A stretch of 5,349 nucleotides of DNA from an uncultured Micrococcales bacterium (GTDB lineage Bacteria > Actinomycetota > Actinomycetes > Actinomycetales > Microbacteriaceae), in contig CAJXMQ010000071.1 in NCBI GenBank assembly GCA_913056225.1, positions 1 to 5,349 on the forward strand, given 5' to 3'. A program made the position numbers and the translations under genes. Shown piece after piece: positions 1 to 5,349 of this stretch. Below the pieces are notes generated by a model. That model saw nothing but the letters and a program-made list of their open reading frames with translations. It did no database searches and was not told the origin of the DNA. Position 1 is the stretch's first letter; each line of letters starts with the position of its first letter.

Positions 1-486
1 ACCGGTAAGACCGCCAAGGTAATTGTTTTCGCTCAGGGTGCCGCAGCGGAAGCAGCCAAGGAGGCTGGAGCCGACGAAGTTGGTGGCGATGAGCTGATTG
101 AGAAAGTTAGCGAAGGCTGGACCGATTTTGACGCGGCAGTAGCCACCCCAGATTTGATGGGCAAGGTTGGACGTCTTGGAAAGGTTTTGGGTCCTAGAAA
201 CCTGATGCCAAACCCAAAGACCGGAACCGTGACCATGGACACCGCCAAGGCAGTCCAAGACATCAAGGGTGGACGAATCGAATTCAAAATTGACAAGCAG
301 TCAAACCTTCACTTCATTGTTGGTAAGGCTAGCTTCACCCCAGAGCAGTTGAATGACAACATCACTGCCGCCTTGGAAGAGGTAAGTCGTCAGCGACCAG
401 CTTCAACTAAGGGAAGATACGTAATCAAGGGTGCGGTTTCAACCACCTTTGGTCCAGGTATCCCACTGGATGTTTCTGATTTATAA
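1..486 (+). CDS. rplA: 50S ribosomal protein L1, 3' part (5' end outside the window)
   Basis: This frame is open from the first base and encodes 161 residues to a TAA stop. L1 is a two-domain protein of the large ribosomal subunit that binds 23S rRNA at the mobile L1 stalk near the E site. In many bacteria it also represses its own rplK-rplA operon by binding the leader mRNA. The fragment opens with TGKTAKVIVFAQG, the usual entry into domain II. It contains the family signature MGKVGRLGKVLGPRNLMPNPK with TGTVT next (codons from about position 157 to 234), then the KGGRIEFKIDK strand and the conserved C-terminal stretch ending GPGIPLDVSDL. Full-length L1 is about 230 residues, so roughly 70 N-terminal residues lie to the left, with rplK expected upstream (inference). 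The reading frame is intact with no odd residues. A strong terminator follows 12 bp after the stop, making this the last gene of its transcript. Confidence 0.97.
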   Translation, partial: TGKTAKVIVFAQGAAAEAAKEAGADEVGGDELIEKVSEGWTDFDAAVATPDLMGKVGRLGKVLGPRNLMPNPKTGTVTMDTAKAVQDIKGGRIEFKIDKQSNLHFIVGKASFTPEQLNDNITAALEEVSRQRPASTKGRYVIKGAVSTTFGPGIPLDVSDL

Positions 487-497
487 ATAAATCTTTG

Positions 498-525
498 AAA
501 GCCCGCCCTACGGGGCGGGTTTTTT
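498..525 (+). terminator. Intrinsic terminator of the rplA transcript with a UACG tetraloop
   Basis: A perfect 7-bp GC stem, CCCGCCC (502-508) with GGGCGGG (513-519), closes a TACG loop (509-512). In RNA this is C(UACG)G, a member of the unusually stable UNCG tetraloop class. The stem can extend by a G-T pair (501/520) and A-T pairs (498-500 with 521-523), and it is followed by six T residues (520-525). This is a classical Rho-independent terminator for the plus strand. Read from the minus strand the hairpin is followed only by CTTTC, so it would be a weaker stop for the convergent kinase gene, whose TAA codon (524-526) lies in the T-tract. It probably serves both genes. Confidence 0.93.
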
Positions 526-1486
526 ATTGCTCTAATCTGAGCTGGAGTTCTTTTTCGGTTGGGGGTTGAGCACCCTCGCGCTCGCAGGCAATTGCGGATG
601 CCATGACCGCCACCCTTGCGCATTTTTCGATGTCTTCGATGTCTAGTCTTTCAATTCTTTTTAGAGGCTCTGAGCCAAGACCTGAAAGCAAATCTAATTC
701 CACCAACAGGTTAGCCATAAAGGTGTCACCGGCTCCAACGGTGTCTTGCAGATCAATCACCACACCGGGAATTTCGATCTTGTCATCACCGCGATACAAG
801 ACTGCTCCTTCGCTACCGCGAGTGATTACCACCAATTTAGATAGCCCACCCATCCAATCTCGGGCAACATCATCAAAATCCTTTTCCCCATAGAGCCATT
901 CGATGTCCGCATCACTGGCTTTGATGATTGTTGAGATGCGATTGAGTTTTTCGATTCGATCTAATTCACTCGTTTTATCAACACCCAGAGCCGGTCTGAC
1001 GTTCAGATCGTGGCTGAGCGTCATGGCATCACTTGCAAAGATTTCTGCAAGCCATGCCTCAATGACTTTGTTTCCTGGACCCATTGCCATGGTTAGACAA
1101 CCAAATTGCACTGTTGAAACCTCAAGCTCAGCAAGTGTTTCTAAGTCGGGCAGTTCATTTTTCTGCCACATCCAGTCAGCTGTGTTTTCAACATAAAAGC
1201 TATAGCTGGCGACACCTTGTTCGTCCAAAGCCGCGAAAGCCAGGGTTGACTGCTGCTCGGCATTGATTGCCAGATCCAGTGAAACATTATTGTCCGCCAG
1301 GTGCTTTCTAATCTGCTTCCCAAACAGATCATTTGAAATCCGACCAAGAAACTGGTGCGGGTGCTCCCTCCGAGCCAGTGACAGGGCAACATTGGCGTTA
1401 GCGCCACCTGTCACCGCAGTGAACTTCTCAGCCTGAGTTGGATCCTGAATGAGGTCGATTAGTGCCTCGCCGATAACTACGATCAT
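524..1486 (-). CDS. PfkB-family carbohydrate kinase, fructokinase-like
   Basis: This 320-residue cytoplasmic enzyme belongs to the ribokinase/PfkB family, which transfers the ATP gamma-phosphate to a sugar hydroxyl. Visible landmarks are the N-terminal strand IVVIGEALIDLI (2-13), the glycine-rich substrate-side motif GGANANVALSLARR (27-40, first PfkB signature region), DLNVRP (160-165, commonly DPNVRP), VITRGSEGAVLY (220-231) and DTVGAGDTF (248-256, second PfkB signature). D254 is the expected catalytic base, and GAGD forms the anion hole. The C-terminal ACEREGAQPPT (300-310) resembles the tail of actinobacterial fructokinases, so fructose is the best guess, but substrate cannot be read from sequence alone and other hexoses or nucleosides remain possible. 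Length is typical. The ATG lacks a Shine-Dalgarno sequence and has a TAACAT hexamer 6 nt upstream, consistent with a leaderless mRNA. It converges on rplA and diverges from the membrane-protein operon. Confidence 0.92.
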   Translation of the reverse strand: MIVVIGEALIDLIQDPTQAEKFTAVTGGANANVALSLARREHPHQFLGRISNDLFGKQIRKHLADNNVSLDLAINAEQQSTLAFAALDEQGVASYSFYVENTADWMWQKNELPDLETLAELEVSTVQFGCLTMAMGPGNKVIEAWLAEIFASDAMTLSHDLNVRPALGVDKTSELDRIEKLNRISTIIKASDADIEWLYGEKDFDDVARDWMGGLSKLVVITRGSEGAVLYRGDDKIEIPGVVIDLQDTVGAGDTFMANLLVELDLLSGLGSEPLKRIERLDIEDIEKCARVAVMASAIACEREGAQPPTEKELQLRLEQ

Positions 1487-1492
1487 TGTTCA

Positions 1493-1498
1493 ATGTTA
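1493..1498 (-). promoter_or_regulatory. Putative -10 element of a leaderless promoter for the sugar kinase
   Basis: On the minus strand the hexamer reads TAACAT, matching the actinobacterial TANNNT -10 pattern, and exactly 6 nt separate it from the kinase ATG. That spacing would put transcription start at or next to the A of ATG. There is no Shine-Dalgarno-like purine run between them, as expected for a leaderless message. A TAGACA (1519-1524, one mismatch from TTGACA) is the nearest -35-like match, but its 20-bp spacing is too long to count on. Confidence 0.6.
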
Positions 1499-1505
1499 GA
1501 CCGAG

Positions 1506-1511
1506 TAGTGT
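1506..1511 (+). promoter_or_regulatory. Putative -10 element of a leaderless promoter for the membrane-protein operon
   Basis: TAGTGT fits TANNNT and lies exactly 6 nt before the ATG at 1518, the same geometry as the opposing kinase promoter. The only Shine-Dalgarno-like string, GAGG (1513-1516), is one base from the ATG, too close for normal ribosome binding, which favours leaderless initiation. No convincing -35 box is visible. A -35 at normal spacing would fall on the first codons of the divergent kinase. Confidence 0.5.
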
Positions 1512-1517
1512 TGAGGC

Positions 1518-2075
1518 ATGTCTAATCAAACCGAGCTTTCGGCAAGAAAACTTTCGGTAACATCTCTATTTCTAATTGCAATTGGAGCCACCAGCTGGTG
1601 GGCAATCACGATCCTTGCAAACTACAGCGATTTCTTTTATGACGATTATCGCTATGAGTTGGTAACTGAAGACGAGAATCTGACACCAAAGGGTGAAGAG
1701 CCATTCCAGTATTACGAAAGCATCTACGACCCAGTAGTGTCGCCAAGCACATATTTGATGTTGACCGGAATTCTGGTGTTTGCCATGACCGCTTTGTGGG
1801 CAAGGCAAATCGCCAATAGAACCACTGCAGCCTTTGAATCCACGAGACTGGTCAAGACAGCCTCGGTATGGTCTTTCATTGCAGTGATTTTGGCGCTGGT
1901 TATGGGAGTGATTTTCGGGTTTGCAACTTTCGTTGAGTCGCTTTCACGTTCTGAGGATATCGATATCAGCGTCAGGCTTTTATCGACCTACGTTCCAATC
2001 CTGCTTACTGCGGGGCTTTTATTGTTTGTAGTGTTGAGGGCATTTGTCATCAAGCCGGAGGTGAAAAATGACTGA
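1518..2075 (+). CDS. Hypothetical four-helix membrane protein, first gene of an operon
   Basis: I do not recognise this 185-residue protein. It has four likely transmembrane helices at about residues 13-34, 77-95, 115-138 and 156-176, with a basic start (ARK, 9-11) and a basic-acidic tail (KPEVKND). Between helices 1 and 2 is a strikingly acidic and aromatic loop (about 36-76) rich in Y, D and E, for example FFYDDYRYE and EPFQYYESIYDP. If the N-terminus is cytoplasmic, this loop is outside the membrane, while the RQIANRTTAAFESTRLVK segment (96-113) is inside, in agreement with the positive-inside rule. No signal-peptidase site, catalytic motif or transporter signature is visible. The gene starts 31 bp from the divergent kinase and its end overlaps the next membrane-protein gene by 8 bp, so the two products are probably made together and may form a complex (inference). 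Confidence 0.8.
   Translation: MSNQTELSARKLSVTSLFLIAIGATSWWAITILANYSDFFYDDYRYELVTEDENLTPKGEEPFQYYESIYDPVVSPSTYLMLTGILVFAMTALWARQIANRTTAAFESTRLVKTASVWSFIAVILALVMGVIFGFATFVESLSRSEDIDISVRLLSTYVPILLTAGLLLFVVLRAFVIKPEVKND
2057..2064 (+). promoter_or_regulatory. Strong Shine-Dalgarno sequence for the second membrane protein
   Basis: GGAGGTGA is a near-complete anti-Shine-Dalgarno complement, 3 nt before the ATG at 2068 (7 nt from the GGAGG core). It lies inside the last codons of the upstream gene and fixes the start of the overlapping downstream gene. It contrasts with the first gene of the operon, which has no usable site. Confidence 0.85.
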
Positions 2076-2571
2076 GCAACAGGCTAAGAAAGCTTTATCA
2101 ATCGGCTTCGCTTCGCCAATCATTGGAGCCGCTTTGGGGGTTTTGCTGGGGCTTGCGATTTTTGACCTGTTCAACGCCTTCGAAGAGTGGACAACAGTAG
2201 TTCTGATTGCACTCCTTGGTTTTTCGATCTGGCTTGGGGCAACCAAATCTGGGGATGCGCTGAGCTATGACAATCAACATGGCGGTCTCACGGCTGCCAA
2301 GGGTGCTGCCAATTTGAATTCAGTTTTGGCAATTGTCTGGATGGTAATTAGTTTCATCACCTCTTTGATTATGGGTTTGAGCGCAGTGCAGAACTTCCGC
2401 GAATTTCCCCAAGATGCGGGCCGATTTGAGCCCTATAACCCTGGTGATTTCACTGTCGCGTTCGATAGCTCTGTGTTTTTTGGTGAATTTATGCCAGCAG
2501 TTGTAATCGTTGCAATGAGCATGTTTGGTTTTGTGTTTATGTTGGTAGCCACCAGCAAGGTGGCTAAGTGA
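2068..2571 (+). CDS. Hypothetical four-helix membrane protein, second gene of the operon
   Basis: This 167-residue protein is not one I recognise. Likely membrane helices lie at about residues 14-36, 40-58, 82-104 and 141-162, so both termini should be on the same side. The N-terminus (MTEQQAKKAL) and the C-terminal TSKVAK are basic and probably cytoplasmic. The segment between helices 2 and 3 (about 59-81) contains the polar stretch TKSGDALSYDNQHGG, predicted cytoplasmic. The loop between helices 3 and 4 (about 105-140) is acidic and aromatic, with FREFPQDAGRFEPYNPGDF, predicted outside. It shares helix number and an acidic, aromatic external loop with the preceding protein, but no obvious sequence similarity. 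The ATG is supported by a strong ribosome binding site inside the upstream gene. The TGA stop overlaps the GTG of the HAD gene (GTGA), a typical sign of translational coupling. Confidence 0.8.
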   Translation: MTEQQAKKALSIGFASPIIGAALGVLLGLAIFDLFNAFEEWTTVVLIALLGFSIWLGATKSGDALSYDNQHGGLTAAKGAANLNSVLAIVWMVISFITSLIMGLSAVQNFREFPQDAGRFEPYNPGDFTVAFDSSVFFGEFMPAVVIVAMSMFGFVFMLVATSKVAK

Positions 2572-3215
2572 TCCTTCCCCGCATAACAGCAGTTTTATTC
2601 GACAACGACGGGGTTTTGGTTGACTCCAAGCAGTCAGTGGTTGAAGCATGGACTGAATGGGGAAGACGGCTTTTTGGAGATTTTCAATATCCCAAGAACT
2701 TTCACGGCAGAAGAGCCGAAGAAATTGTCAGGGACCTGTTACCTGAGAAGGACTTTGAGAGTGCGAATCAGTTAATAAATACCCTTGAATTGGAACTTTC
2801 CCATCAGACCAAGCCTCTGCCGGGCGCTTTAGAACTCACTGAAAGCATCCCCGCGGGATTATGGAATGTTTGCACATCCGCCAATGCCAAGTTGGGCCAG
2901 GCAAGGCTAACTGCAGCGGGTATCAATTTCCCCGAGCAAATAGTGACAGCCGATGATGTCAGCCAGGGAAAACCAAACCCCGAACCCTACGCATTGGGTG
3001 CGGAGCGGTTGGGCATTGATTCAGAAAACTGTTTGGTATTAGAGGATGCTGTTGCAGGCATTGAATCTGGCTGGGCCAGTGGCGCTGGTTTGGTAATTGG
3101 AGTGGGTGAAGAAATACTGGAACTCACCGAGAAAGAAATGGTAATAACGGACTTGCGTGGAATCAGCTATGTCGATGGCGAATTTCACCTAAATGAAGAA
3201 TATAGATTGAGGTAG
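2568..3215 (+). CDS. HAD-superfamily hydrolase (subfamily IA), sugar-phosphatase-like
   Basis: The 215-residue product is a haloacid-dehalogenase-superfamily phosphohydrolase, cytoplasmic and expected to need Mg2+. Motif I is FDNDGVLVD (11-19), with nucleophile D12 and acid/base D14. Motif II is the VCTSA strand (101-105, T103/S104). Motif III is K135 in GKPNPEPY, and motif IV is LVLEDAVAG (156-164, E159 and D160 for metal). The insert after motif I (about 17-85) fits the helical C1 cap of subfamily IA. The layout, including LPGALELTESIPAG and TADDVSQGKPNPEPY, recalls actinobacterial enzymes related to YfbT, 2-deoxyglucose-6-phosphatase and glycerol-3-phosphatase. A small sugar or polyol phosphate is therefore the likely substrate, but it cannot be fixed from sequence. 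The GTG start is chosen because the frame must begin just before FDNDG, it overlaps the previous stop by 4 bp, and AAGGTGG (2557-2563) lies 4 nt upstream. Confidence 0.9.
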   Translation: MILPRITAVLFDNDGVLVDSKQSVVEAWTEWGRRLFGDFQYPKNFHGRRAEEIVRDLLPEKDFESANQLINTLELELSHQTKPLPGALELTESIPAGLWNVCTSANAKLGQARLTAAGINFPEQIVTADDVSQGKPNPEPYALGAERLGIDSENCLVLEDAVAGIESGWASGAGLVIGVGEEILELTEKEMVITDLRGISYVDGEFHLNEEYRLR

Positions 3216-3217
3216 AG

Positions 3218-3484
3218 ATGTCACAGGTTAGATATTTTGGTGCCGATTGGTGCCCAGACTGCAGAAGGTCAAAAAATCTTTTGAATAGTTTCAACGTTGA
3301 GTTTGAAGAAAATGATGTTGAGCAGAGCAAAGAAATTGCTGATCTTGCAGAGCAGCTCAGCGGTCGCAAAAACATTCCGGTTATTGCCTTTGAGGATGGT
3401 GAAGTATTGGTTGAACCCAGCGACAGACACCTCCACACCGCCTTGGTGCTCAGGGGAATCATTCCAGACAGCCCTAGTAATTAA
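3218..3484 (+). CDS. Glutaredoxin-like protein with a CPDC active site (mycoredoxin/NrdH-like fold)
   Basis: At 88 residues this is a single thioredoxin-fold domain of glutaredoxin size. It begins VRYFGADWCPDCRRSK, with a redox motif C12-P-D-C15 after the first strand. The cis-proline is P54 in KNIPVIAF, and EDGEVLVEPSD (59-69) is the region that normally follows in this family. Such proteins reduce disulfides or mixed disulfides. In actinobacteria the partner thiol is often mycothiol, and NrdH-type members take electrons from thioredoxin reductase. CPDC differs from CPYC of classical glutaredoxins and CGYC of mycoredoxin-1, so partner and substrate stay open. Only 2 bp separate the HAD stop from this ATG. 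TTGAGG (3207-3212), 5 nt upstream, acts as the ribosome binding site within the HAD 3' end. The C-terminus (IIPDSPSN) is polar with no membrane segment. It is probably the last gene of the operon, although no terminator is evident before the helicase. Confidence 0.9.
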   Translation: MSQVRYFGADWCPDCRRSKNLLNSFNVEFEENDVEQSKEIADLAEQLSGRKNIPVIAFEDGEVLVEPSDRHLHTALVLRGIIPDSPSN

Positions 3485-3527
3485 TGCTCGTAACAGTTAG
3501 GCTTGAAAGGTTGTGCCATTGGGATTC

Positions 3528-3542
3528 CGGTGTCACCCACCG
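3528..3542 (+). other. Small hairpin in the putative helicase leader
   Basis: CGGTG (3528-3532) and CACCG (3538-3542) can pair around a 5-nt loop, 17 nt before the ATG at 3560. No T-tract follows, so it is not an intrinsic terminator of the redoxin operon. It would be a leader structure if translation starts at 3560 or 3581, and ordinary coding sequence if the TTG at 3503 is used. The structure is short and may be chance. Confidence 0.3.
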
Positions 3543-3559
3543 AGAAGAAAACACCCCTA

Positions 3560-5284
3560 ATGCAAAAGACAGCAAGTACTATGCCCGGTAAACGTAAGCC
3601 CAGGCATACGCCAGCGACTAAAAAAGCTCGCAAAAAAGAAAGTTTCAATCGTTCTAAAGATGGCCAGAGGCCTTCAAGAGAAGAACGTGGCTCTTATTCA
3701 AGAGATGATCAACCATCATCCAGAGCTGCTCGCAAGCCCTATTCGAGAGATAACCAGCCTTCCAACAGAGACAGTCAAAAATTCTCAAGAGATAACCAGT
3801 CATCTTCTAAAGACGGACAGAGGTCTTTCTCTGGTGAGGGTCGCAAGTCTTACTCCAGAGACGGCCAGAAGCCTCGCTCAAGAGATATCCAGAATGCACG
3901 CGCCGGCAGAGATCGCTCACGCGAAGCTGCATTTGATAATGCACGAAAGAGCAACAGTTCTGGAAAGACCTTTGAAAAAGACGTGGTCCTCAGCAGACTG
4001 CAGTCAACTACCGAGGAGATGGAAAGCCACGAGACTTTCCAGTCGATGGAGCTAAATCCAAAGATTGTTACCGAGCTTGCCAAGATGGGTGCGGCAACGC
4101 CGTTTCCAATTCAGGAAGCAACAATTCCTGCAGCCATGAAGGGCCGCGACATTCTTGGTCGCGGTAAGACTGGATCTGGAAAGACCATCGCCTTCGGCGC
4201 ACCATTGATTAGCAAACTGGCCAATATTGGATCAGTGCCAAGAATTCCTGGAACCCCAAGGGCCTTGGTTATTGCTCCAACCAGGGAGCTAGCTGACCAG
4301 ATCAACAGAACCATTGCGCCAATTGCCAAATCAGTCGGCTTTTTCACAGCAACTGTCTATGGTGGCGTTCCTCAGCGCAAGCAGGAAATTGCACTCAACC
4401 GTGGAGTCGATGTTGTAATCGCAACCCCCGGTCGTCTCGAGGATTTGATTAACCAGCGAATCATCACCCTAAAAGAGGTGAGGACCGTTGTTGTTGACGA
4501 AGCTGATCACATGAGTGAGCTTGGGTTCATCGAGCCTTTGCGAAGGATTCTGGATCAGTGTTCAGATTCTCAAAAGCTTCTGTTCTCTGCAACCTTGGAC
4601 AAAGCTGTTGACTCCATCGTTCGTTCATACCTGGATAACCCCTTTGTCTATGAAGTACCTGGTGAGGATGAAGACACCAGCAACATTAACCACAGAGTTT
4701 TGACCTTGGAACCAAGTGAGCGCTCGGCAGTTCTGCATCGCTTGGTGCAGGGTGAGGGGCGTTCAATCATCTTTGTAAGAACCCGTGTCACCGCTGAAAG
4801 ACTGAGCGAATCACTGACTGAAAATGGAGTTCCTGCAGCCAGATTGCACGGTGACCTGAACCAGGCTCAAAGAAACCGCAACCTTGAGAGGTTTAGCAAG
4901 GGGTCAGCCAGAGTAATGGTTGCAACTGACGTTGCAGCGCGTGGAATCCACGTTGATGACGTGAAGATGGTTATTCAGCTTGATCTTCCTGAGGAATACA
5001 AGACCTACCTGCACCGTGCTGGTAGAACTGGCCGTGCTGGACGCCATGGTGAGATGATTTCATTGGTTCCAACCGGCAGAGAGCGCAAGATGCGCGATTT
5101 GCTAGGAAGGGCTGAGCGCAAGGCTGACTTTTTCGCAGTTGACAGCAACTCAGAGTTGCTGGCAGAGCTGGCTGGACCAATTGCCCCACCTCCCGCGGCA
5201 ACATCACTAGATTTTGGTGACAGTCGATTCGATAATCAAACCAAAGGCAAAAAGAACTTGCCTAAAAGGCCATATCGCCGCTAA
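3560..5284 (+). CDS. DEAD-box RNA helicase (RhlE/CsdA-type core) with a repeat-rich basic N-terminal tail
   Basis: This is an ATP-dependent RNA helicase that remodels RNA duplexes, usually in ribosome assembly, mRNA decay or cold adaptation. From the ATG at 3560 it has 574 residues. The first 150 or so are a basic, low-complexity tail, and the two RecA-like domains follow. Motifs in order, by position: Q motif PFPIQ (4100-4114); motif I GKTGSGKT (4163-4186, usually AxTGxGKT); Ia PTRELA (4277-4294); ATPGRL (4421-4438); II DEAD (4496-4507); III SAT (4586-4594); IV SIIFVRT (4763-4783); V ATDVAARGIHV (4922-4954), with His where many families have Asp, which I recall as common in actinobacteria; VI HRAGRTGRAG (5012-5041). 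All catalytic residues are present. A short basic tail (KKNLPKRPYRR) replaces any DbpA/CsdA-like RNA-binding domain. The start is uncertain: in-frame TTG 3503, ATG 3560 and ATG 3581 all lack a good Shine-Dalgarno or a properly spaced TANNNT. Confidence 0.95.
   Translation: MQKTASTMPGKRKPRHTPATKKARKKESFNRSKDGQRPSREERGSYSRDDQPSSRAARKPYSRDNQPSNRDSQKFSRDNQSSSKDGQRSFSGEGRKSYSRDGQKPRSRDIQNARAGRDRSREAAFDNARKSNSSGKTFEKDVVLSRLQSTTEEMESHETFQSMELNPKIVTELAKMGAATPFPIQEATIPAAMKGRDILGRGKTGSGKTIAFGAPLISKLANIGSVPRIPGTPRALVIAPTRELADQINRTIAPIAKSVGFFTATVYGGVPQRKQEIALNRGVDVVIATPGRLEDLINQRIITLKEVRTVVVDEADHMSELGFIEPLRRILDQCSDSQKLLFSATLDKAVDSIVRSYLDNPFVYEVPGEDEDTSNINHRVLTLEPSERSAVLHRLVQGEGRSIIFVRTRVTAERLSESLTENGVPAARLHGDLNQAQRNRNLERFSKGSARVMVATDVAARGIHVDDVKMVIQLDLPEEYKTYLHRAGRTGRAGRHGEMISLVPTGRERKMRDLLGRAERKADFFAVDSNSELLAELAGPIAPPPAATSLDFGDSRFDNQTKGKKNLPKRPYRR
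3653..3892 (+). repeat. Imperfect 45-bp (15-residue) in-frame repeats in the helicase N-terminal tail
   Basis: The tail is built from degenerate units starting S-[RK]-D-x-Q and mostly ending in an aromatic residue. Full units lie at 3653-3697 (SKDGQ...GSY), 3698-3742 (SRDDQ...KPY), 3743-3784 (SRDNQ...QKF, one codon short) and 3785-3829 (SRDNQ...RSF). After them come a half unit ending KSY (3830-3853), SRDGQKPR (3854-3877) and SRDIQ (3878-3892). At DNA level the starts are similar (TCAAGAGATGATCAA, TCGAGAGATAACCAG, TCAAGAGATAACCAG), which suggests old internal duplication. The protein segment is rich in R, S, K, D and Q, almost free of large aliphatic residues, and should be disordered and RNA-binding. 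Confidence 0.8.
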
Positions 5285-5349
5285 GGTTTAGGTGACCAAA
5301 GACCGCCGGTTATGGATTTATCCATCTAAGGTTTGAAATATCAAAGACC
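5281..5349 (+). repeat. Imperfect 45-bp direct repeat after the helicase gene, cut by the window edge
   Basis: CTAAGGTTT occurs at 5281-5289 and 5326-5334, and CAAAGACC at 5297-5304 and 5342-5349. Both pairs are offset by exactly 45 bp. Over the 24 bases of the second copy that are visible, 18 match. The first copy begins in the last codon and stop codon of the helicase. Between the copies sits a weak inverted repeat, ATGGA/TCCAT with a TTTA loop (5312-5325), without a T-run, so no convincing terminator is seen here. What lies to the right is unknown. Confidence 0.6.

Noticed and set aside
1519..1524. TAGACA on the minus strand as a -35 box for the kinase
   Set aside because: The match is good, but the 20-bp spacing to TAACAT is outside the usual 16-18 bp range, so I do not annotate it as a promoter element.
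1956..1967. Perfect 12-bp palindrome GATATCGATATC
   Set aside because: It lies inside the first membrane-protein gene and encodes EDIDIS. There is no second copy or promoter near it, so it is most likely chance.
3498..3503. TAGGCT as a leaderless -10 for the helicase
   Set aside because: Six nt downstream there is no in-frame start codon, and no -35 is visible, so the TANNNT match is probably chance.
4111..4347. Antisense open frame of 78 codons within the helicase
   Set aside because: It is a shadow of a well-supported gene. It has no ribosome binding site or recognisable protein features, and the same holds for the other antisense frames in this window.
5012..5041. Helicase motif VI HRAGRTGRAG, with Ala where HRIGRTGR is typical
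   Set aside because: This substitution is frequent in bacterial DEAD-box proteins and all arginine-finger residues are kept, so it does not suggest loss of activity.
5312..5325. Inverted repeat ATGGA/TCCAT as a helicase terminator
   Set aside because: The stem is short and AT-rich and has no following T-tract. It is kept only as part of the repeat description.

Overview
The window looks like ordinary chromosome from a moderate-GC actinobacterium. A freshwater Microbacteriaceae type (Rhodoluna/Aquiluna-like) fits best, by inference. The reasons are the style of the ribosomal protein L1, a WCPDC glutaredoxin-like protein, a DEAD-box helicase with the ARGIHVDDV form of motif V, very tight gene packing, apparent leaderless promoters, and a base composition that looks near 50% GC (judged by eye, not computed).

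Layout. Positions 1-486 hold the 3' part of rplA (L1), running off the left edge. A strong hairpin terminator with a UACG tetraloop (498-525) follows, and its T-tract contains the stop codon of a convergent minus-strand PfkB-family sugar kinase (524-1486, fructokinase-like). A divergent intergenic gap of only 31 bp (1487-1517) carries two back-to-back -10-like hexamers, each exactly 6 nt from an ATG, which suggests leaderless transcription in both directions. Rightward, four tightly packed genes form a probable operon (1518-3484): two unrecognised four-helix membrane proteins that overlap by 8 bp, a HAD-superfamily sugar-phosphatase-like hydrolase that begins in a GTGA overlap, and an 88-residue glutaredoxin-like protein 2 bp further on. 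A DEAD-box RNA helicase follows (about 3560-5284). It has a long, basic, disordered N-terminal tail made of imperfect 15-residue repeats. After its stop, an imperfect 45-bp direct repeat runs off the right edge.

How the genes may work together. L1 and the helicase belong to translation and RNA metabolism. The kinase and the HAD hydrolase probably act on sugars or sugar phosphates in the cytoplasm, and the glutaredoxin-like protein in thiol redox. The job of the membrane pair is unknown; its only clue is translational coupling to the HAD and redox genes. I see no phage, transposon, CRISPR or toxin-antitoxin genes, and no RNA genes. The points most worth a second look are the divergent leaderless promoter pair, the membrane-protein/HAD/redoxin operon, the repeat-built helicase tail, and the 45-bp repeat at the right edge.
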